Positions 60,646 to 64,000 of a DNA stretch of 64,000 nucleotides are shown piece by piece; the stretch's first letter is position 1; every line of letters begins with the position of its first letter. A model generated the notes under the pieces. It saw only the letters and a list, made by a program, of their open reading frames with translations. It ran no database searches and was not told where the DNA came from. The DNA comes from Microcella alkalica (GTDB lineage Bacteria; Actinomycetota; Actinomycetes; Actinomycetales; Microbacteriaceae), in NCBI RefSeq assembly GCF_014595885.1, contig NZ_JABUKC010000001.1:806001-870000 (forward strand), read 5' to 3'. The position numbers and the translations under genes were made by a program.

Positions 60646-61322
60646 GGCGCGCCCCGCGTCGCTCGCCGATCGTCGCCCTCGCGACTGCCGTCGCGATCGG
60701 CGCGGGCGGATGCTCGGGCGTCGAGCCGGCGAGCGTGAGCCTCGAGCTCGTGCAGGCCGAGCGCGCGGAGCGCCTCGTCGGCATCTGGTACGACAGCGCG
60801 CAGATCACCCAGCGCGACCTGCGGGAGCGGTTCCCCGACTCACCGCCGCTCGAGTTCCGTTTCACCGAGTGGGTCGAGCCCACGCAGTACCGCCAGCGCC
60901 TGCTGCAGTGCATCGGCGACGAGCTCGGTCGCGAGGTCGACGACGTCGGCCAGCCGGCGGTCGAGGGAGAGCAGCCGTGGGAGCCAGCGGACGCAGAGGC
61001 GCTGTGCCGCCACGAGTTCCCGCCGTTCACGCCCGAGTTCTCGCTCGGCGGGCCGATCGAGGCGCGCTGGCTCGACCATCAGCTGAGCGTGGTGCTGCCG
61101 GCCTGCGTGCGATCGTTCGGCGGTCGGCTCGAGCTCGCCGACACTGCGCCCGTCATCGACGCCATCCGCGACCGCCCGCGCAGCTTCGAGGGGCCGCGTG
61201 ACATCTTCTCGATCGTCGCGGTCTCCGGGGTGAGCCTCCTCGACCGCGAGGCGATGCGCGCGACCTGCCCCGACCCTGGCCTCGCGCTCGACGCGCTGCC
61301 GCTGCCCGTCATCGACCGCTGA
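60642..61322 (+). CDS. Secreted lipoprotein, paralog 3 of 3
   Basis: 226 residues from GTG 60642. Signal peptide ending AGGC, a weak lipobox. Aligns well with paralog 2: FTEWVEPTQYRQRLLQCIGDELGREV, ALCRHEFPPFTPEFSLGGPIEARWLDHQLSVVLPACVRSFGGRL, TCPDPGLALDAL. The four conserved Cys suggest two disulfides. Function unknown. Confidence 0.7.
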   Translation: MRRAPRRSPIVALATAVAIGAGGCSGVEPASVSLELVQAERAERLVGIWYDSAQITQRDLRERFPDSPPLEFRFTEWVEPTQYRQRLLQCIGDELGREVDDVGQPAVEGEQPWEPADAEALCRHEFPPFTPEFSLGGPIEARWLDHQLSVVLPACVRSFGGRLELADTAPVIDAIRDRPRSFEGPRDIFSIVAVSGVSLLDREAMRATCPDPGLALDALPLPVIDR

Positions 61323-61375
61323 GCACTCAGCGCGCTCCCATCCCGCGCCCCGGCCGTGCGCCGCACAATGAGGGC

Positions 61376-61867
61376 ATGACGAGCGAGGAGGGCCTGCTGC
61401 GACCGACCGCGGTCGTGCGGGCCGGGGCGGGCCCATGGGGGCTGCGCCTGGCGCTCGCCGCGATCGCGATGGTGGCGGCGGCCGCCGTGCTCGTCGTCGG
61501 AGCGGCGCCCCCGGGCATCCTCACGGGTCTTGCGATCGCGGTCACGCTCGGGGCCTTCCTCGTGGTCGCGGCGAGCATGATGCAGATCACGACGCGCTGG
61601 CGCACGAGTCTGCGCTCCGATGGCTGGGCACTCGTCGTGCGAGCCCCCTTCGCGGTGGCCGAGCACTCCTACGGCCACGAGCTCGCCATCGGCCGGTGGG
61701 TCGACGAGCGACGACGGCGCCCCGAGCACTGGATCATCGAGTCCGGCCGCATCGCGACCCCCATCGGCGAGGCCCTCGAACCCGTGCGCGTCGAGGCCTT
61801 CGCGCTCGCCGTGGGCGTGCCGATCGTCGACCTCGAGGGGCCTCCGCCGAGCGCGGGTCTGCGCTAG
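61376..61867 (+). CDS. Membrane protein with PH-like tail, unknown
   Basis: 163 residues. Two membrane segments near residues 22-68, then a soluble part with TTRWRTSLRSDGWALVVRAPFAVAEHSYGHELAIGRWVDERRRRPEHWIIESGRIATPIGEALEPVRVEAFALAV. The beta-rich tail resembles a bacterial PH-type domain but the match is loose. -10-like CACAAT ends 6 nt before the ATG. Confidence 0.55.
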   Translation: MTSEEGLLRPTAVVRAGAGPWGLRLALAAIAMVAAAAVLVVGAAPPGILTGLAIAVTLGAFLVVAASMMQITTRWRTSLRSDGWALVVRAPFAVAEHSYGHELAIGRWVDERRRRPEHWIIESGRIATPIGEALEPVRVEAFALAVGVPIVDLEGPPPSAGLR

Positions 61868-61926
61868 TCGCGACCCGCGTGACGCGCCCCGCGCGCAGGA
61901 GACTAGGCCGCGACACGCCGTGCTGA

Positions 61927-61932
61927 TAGCCT
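61927..61932 (+). promoter_or_regulatory. -10 TAGCCT of pnp
   Basis: TAGCCT in GATAGCCT. Transcription would start near 61939, about 240 nt before pnp. Confidence 0.45.
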
Positions 61933-61938
61933 GATGAG

Positions 61939-62179
61939 CGGTGCGATTCCGCGCCGCACAAACGAAGACCGCACGGAGCAGGCCGGCTCGAAGCTGGTCA
62001 CCGGTGGTGATCTCCCGTCCCGCAGCCCCCGAGGCTGGAGGAACGGTGGATGTCTACTGTTGGCCAGAGCAGACCCGGCGGCACACTCGCCGACGTCCCT
62101 TCCTGCCCGCTCCTGCTCCGCGCGTCGCGCGCGCATCCCTGACGGATGCCCGTGCGCAGATGCAAAGGAGAGAGACCTC
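61939..62179 (+). ncRNA. Structured pnp leader, candidate Actino-pnp motif
   Basis: No gene lies in the 311 bases between 61868 and 62179. Hairpins: TCACC-GGT-GGTGA (61998-62010), CAGCC-CCCGA-GGCTG (62023-62037), and an imperfect stem in 62044-62061 (ACGGTGGA with TCTACTGT). The Actino-pnp RNA motif is a known cis element in 5' regions of actinobacterial pnp genes; I assign it by position and hairpin density, not by a consensus match. Confidence 0.5.
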
Positions 62180-64000
62180 GTGGAAGGTCCTGAGATCAAG
62201 TTCGCCGAGGCCGTGCTCGACAACGGCAAGTACGGCACCCGCACCGTCCGATTCGAGACCGGCCGTCTCGCCCAGCAGGCGCAGGGCGCCGTCGCCGCCT
62301 ACCTCGACGAGGAGACCATGCTGCTGAGCGCCACGAGCGCCGGCAAGCACCCTCGCGAGGGCTTCGACTTCTTCCCCCTGACGGTCGACGTCGAGGAGCG
62401 CTCGTACGCCGCGGGCAAGATCCCCGGCTCGTTCTTCCGCCGCGAGGGCCGTCCCTCGACCGAGGCGATCCTCGTGTGCCGCCTCATCGACCGCCCCCTG
62501 CGCCCCTCGTTCGTCGAGGGCCTGCGCAACGAGGTGCAGATCGTTATCACGGTGCTCAGCATCGCGCCCGACGAGTTCTACGACGCCCTCGCCATCAACG
62601 CCGCGAGCGCCTCGACGCAGATCTCGGGCCTGCCGTTCAGCGGCCCGATCGCGGGCATCCGTCTCGCGCTCATGCCGCAGAGCGACGGCACCGGCCAGTG
62701 GGTCGCGTTCCCGAAGCACAGCCAGCTCGCCGAGGCCGTCTTCGACCTCACGGTCGCCGGCCGCATCGTCACGAAGGCCGACGGCTCCGAGGATGTCGCG
62801 ATCATGATGGTCGAGGCCGAGGCGACCGAGGGCAGCTGGAACCTCATTCAGGGCGGCGCCATCAAGCCGAGCGAGTCGGTCGTGGCCGAGGGCCTCGAGG
62901 CGGCGAAGCCGTTCCTCGCCCAGCTCGTCAAGGCGCAGCAGCAGCTCGCCGCGCAGAGCGCCAAGGAGGTGCAGGAGTACCCCGTCTTCGTAAACTACAG
63001 CGACGAGCTGTACGCCGCGATCGACGCGATCGCGCACGACGAGCTCGCTCGCGTATACCAGATCGCCGACAAGGTCGAGCGCCAGAACGCTGACGACGAG
63101 CTCAAGGCCCGCGTCAAGCAGCAGATCACCGAGAAGGTCGAGGCGGGCGAGCTGCCCGAGGAGGCGCTCGCGCAGTTCAGCGCCGGCTACAAGGGCGTCT
63201 CGAAGACGATCATGCGCCACCGCGTGCTCACCGAGGGCGTGCGCATCGACGGCCGCGGCCTGGCCGACATCCGTGCGCTCGACGCCGAGGTCCAGGTGAT
63301 CCCGCGCGTGCACGGCTCGGCGATCTTCCAGCGCGGCGAGACGCAGATCCTCGGCGTCACGACGCTGAACATGCTGAAGATGGAGCAGCAGATCGACTCG
63401 CTCAACCCCGTGACGAGCAAGCGCTACCTGCACCACTACAACTTCCCGCCCTACTCGACCGGTGAGACGGGCCGCGTCGGCAGCCCGAAGCGTCGCGAGA
63501 TCGGCCACGGCTTCCTCGCCGAGCGCGCACTCGTGCCGGTGCTGCCGAGCCGCGAGGAGTTCCCCTACGCGATCCGTCAGGTCTCCGAGGCCCTCGGCTC
63601 GAACGGCTCGACCTCGATGGGCTCGGTCTGCGCCTCGACGCTGTCGCTGCTCAACGCCGGTGTGCCGCTCAAGGCGCCTGTCGCGGGCATCGCGATGGGT
63701 CTCATCAGCGACGAGGTCGACGGCGAGACGCGCTACGCGGCCCTCACCGACATCCTCGGCGCGGAGGACGCGCTCGGCGACATGGACTTCAAGGTCGCCG
63801 GCACGAGCGAGTTCGTCACGGCCATCCAGCTCGACACCAAGCTCGACGGCATCCCCTCGTCGGTGCTGCACCAGGCCCTCGGTCAGGCGAAGGATGCCCG
63901 TCTGGCGATCCTCGCGGTCATGAACCAGGCGATCGACGCCCCCGACGAGATGGCGCCGACCGCGCCTCGCGTCATCAGCGTGCAGATCCCGGTCGACAAG
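62180..64000 (+). CDS. pnp: Polynucleotide phosphorylase (3' end outside window)
   Basis: 607 residues visible, frame open at the window end. PNPase degrades RNA 3' to 5' with phosphate and can also add tails. First RNase PH domain begins [30 protein letters not shown] and has [27 protein letters not shown]; second has [50 protein letters not shown] and [16 protein letters not shown] with catalytic acid [11 protein letters not shown] and S1 domains would lie beyond the window. GTG 62180 follows AAAGGAG by 9 nt. Confidence 0.97.
   Translation, partial: MEGPEIKFAEAVLDNGKYGTRTVRFETGRLAQQAQGAVAAYLDEETMLLSATSAGKHPREGFDFFPLTVDVEERSYAAGKIPGSFFRREGRPSTEAILVCRLIDRPLRPSFVEGLRNEVQIVITVLSIAPDEFYDALAINAASASTQISGLPFSGPIAGIRLALMPQSDGTGQWVAFPKHSQLAEAVFDLTVAGRIVTKADGSEDVAIMMVEAEATEGSWNLIQGGAIKPSESVVAEGLEAAKPFLAQLVKAQQQLAAQSAKEVQEYPVFVNYSDELYAAIDAIAHDELARVYQIADKVERQNADDELKARVKQQITEKVEAGELPEEALAQFSAGYKGVSKTIMRHRVLTEGVRIDGRGLADIRALDAEVQVIPRVHGSAIFQRGETQILGVTTLNMLKMEQQIDSLNPVTSKRYLHHYNFPPYSTGETGRVGSPKRREIGHGFLAERALVPVLPSREEFPYAIRQVSEALGSNGSTSMGSVCASTLSLLNAGVPLKAPVAGIAMGLISDEVDGETRYAALTDILGAEDALGDMDFKVAGTSEFVTAIQLDTKLDGIPSSVLHQALGQAKDARLAILAVMNQAIDAPDEMAPTAPRVISVQIPVDK

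Overview
The window is about 71 percent G+C by feel, with codon third positions almost always G or C, many GTG starts, many four-base ATGA/GTGA gene overlaps, and gene orders (rplU-rpmA-obgE-proB-proA-nadD-rsfS; cydABDC; rpsO and pnp) typical of Actinomycetota. Gene content and the frequent GGATGC/GCATCC word suggest the family Microbacteriaceae. This is a chromosomal core region: I see no insertion sequence, prophage, CRISPR array or rRNA operon. I count about 62 protein genes, one tRNA, and many promoters and terminators.

Layout. 1-3464: end of ileS, folC, a small membrane protein, ndk, and a convergent VKOR gene. 3465-6528: a structured leader and the RNase E/G gene. 6535-9779: a predicted metal-related permease pair and a propeller-like membrane protein. 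10064-17860: ribosomal L21/L27, ObgE, proline synthesis (proB, proA), nadD, rsfS. 17982-25171: tRNA-Ala, a PLP decarboxylase, a propeller protein with a large membrane partner, pdxH and a flavin monooxygenase-like protein. 25168-34296: a K+/H+ antiporter with its regulatory subunit, a UbiA prenyltransferase, a phosphotransferase, a two-component system, an App1-type phosphatase and a TetR regulator. 34535-37764: a glycine-betaine/choline ABC importer. 37863-46079: DedA, cytochrome bd with its CydDC transporter, and aspartase. 46151-50944: stress-type and DNA-repair genes and a PrsW-like protease. 51381-55447: a cell-surface module (zinc-ribbon membrane protein, DUF4397 protein, class F sortase, ECF sigma factor, anti-sigma factor). 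55477-57737: HdeD-like protein, PPOX-family protein, MarP-like serine protease. 57945-64000: rpsO, then TetR, three tandem paralogous secreted proteins and a membrane protein, then pnp, which runs off the end.

The strongest unexplained signals are regulatory. First, a 14-bp box reading (G/A)GGACCTTCG(G/A)CCC toward the gene lies 23-24 nt before the -10 of three unlinked genes: VKOR, cydA and the PPOX gene. It looks like the DevR/DosR oxygen-limitation boxes of actinobacteria, so the window probably carries three members of one redox regulon. Second, the palindrome TGAGAG-NN-CTCTCA, with a shared extension, occurs 29 nt before the -10 of the two-component operon and again 29 nt before a -10-like hexamer ahead of the neighbouring secreted-protein gene: a probable autoregulated circuit. 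Third, -10 hexamers sit 6-7 nt before many start codons, implying widespread leaderless transcription. Fourth, nadD has no standard start codon covering its conserved N-terminus, and cydD appears to start at CTG. Long structured leaders precede rne and pnp; the latter fits the known Actino-pnp motif by position.
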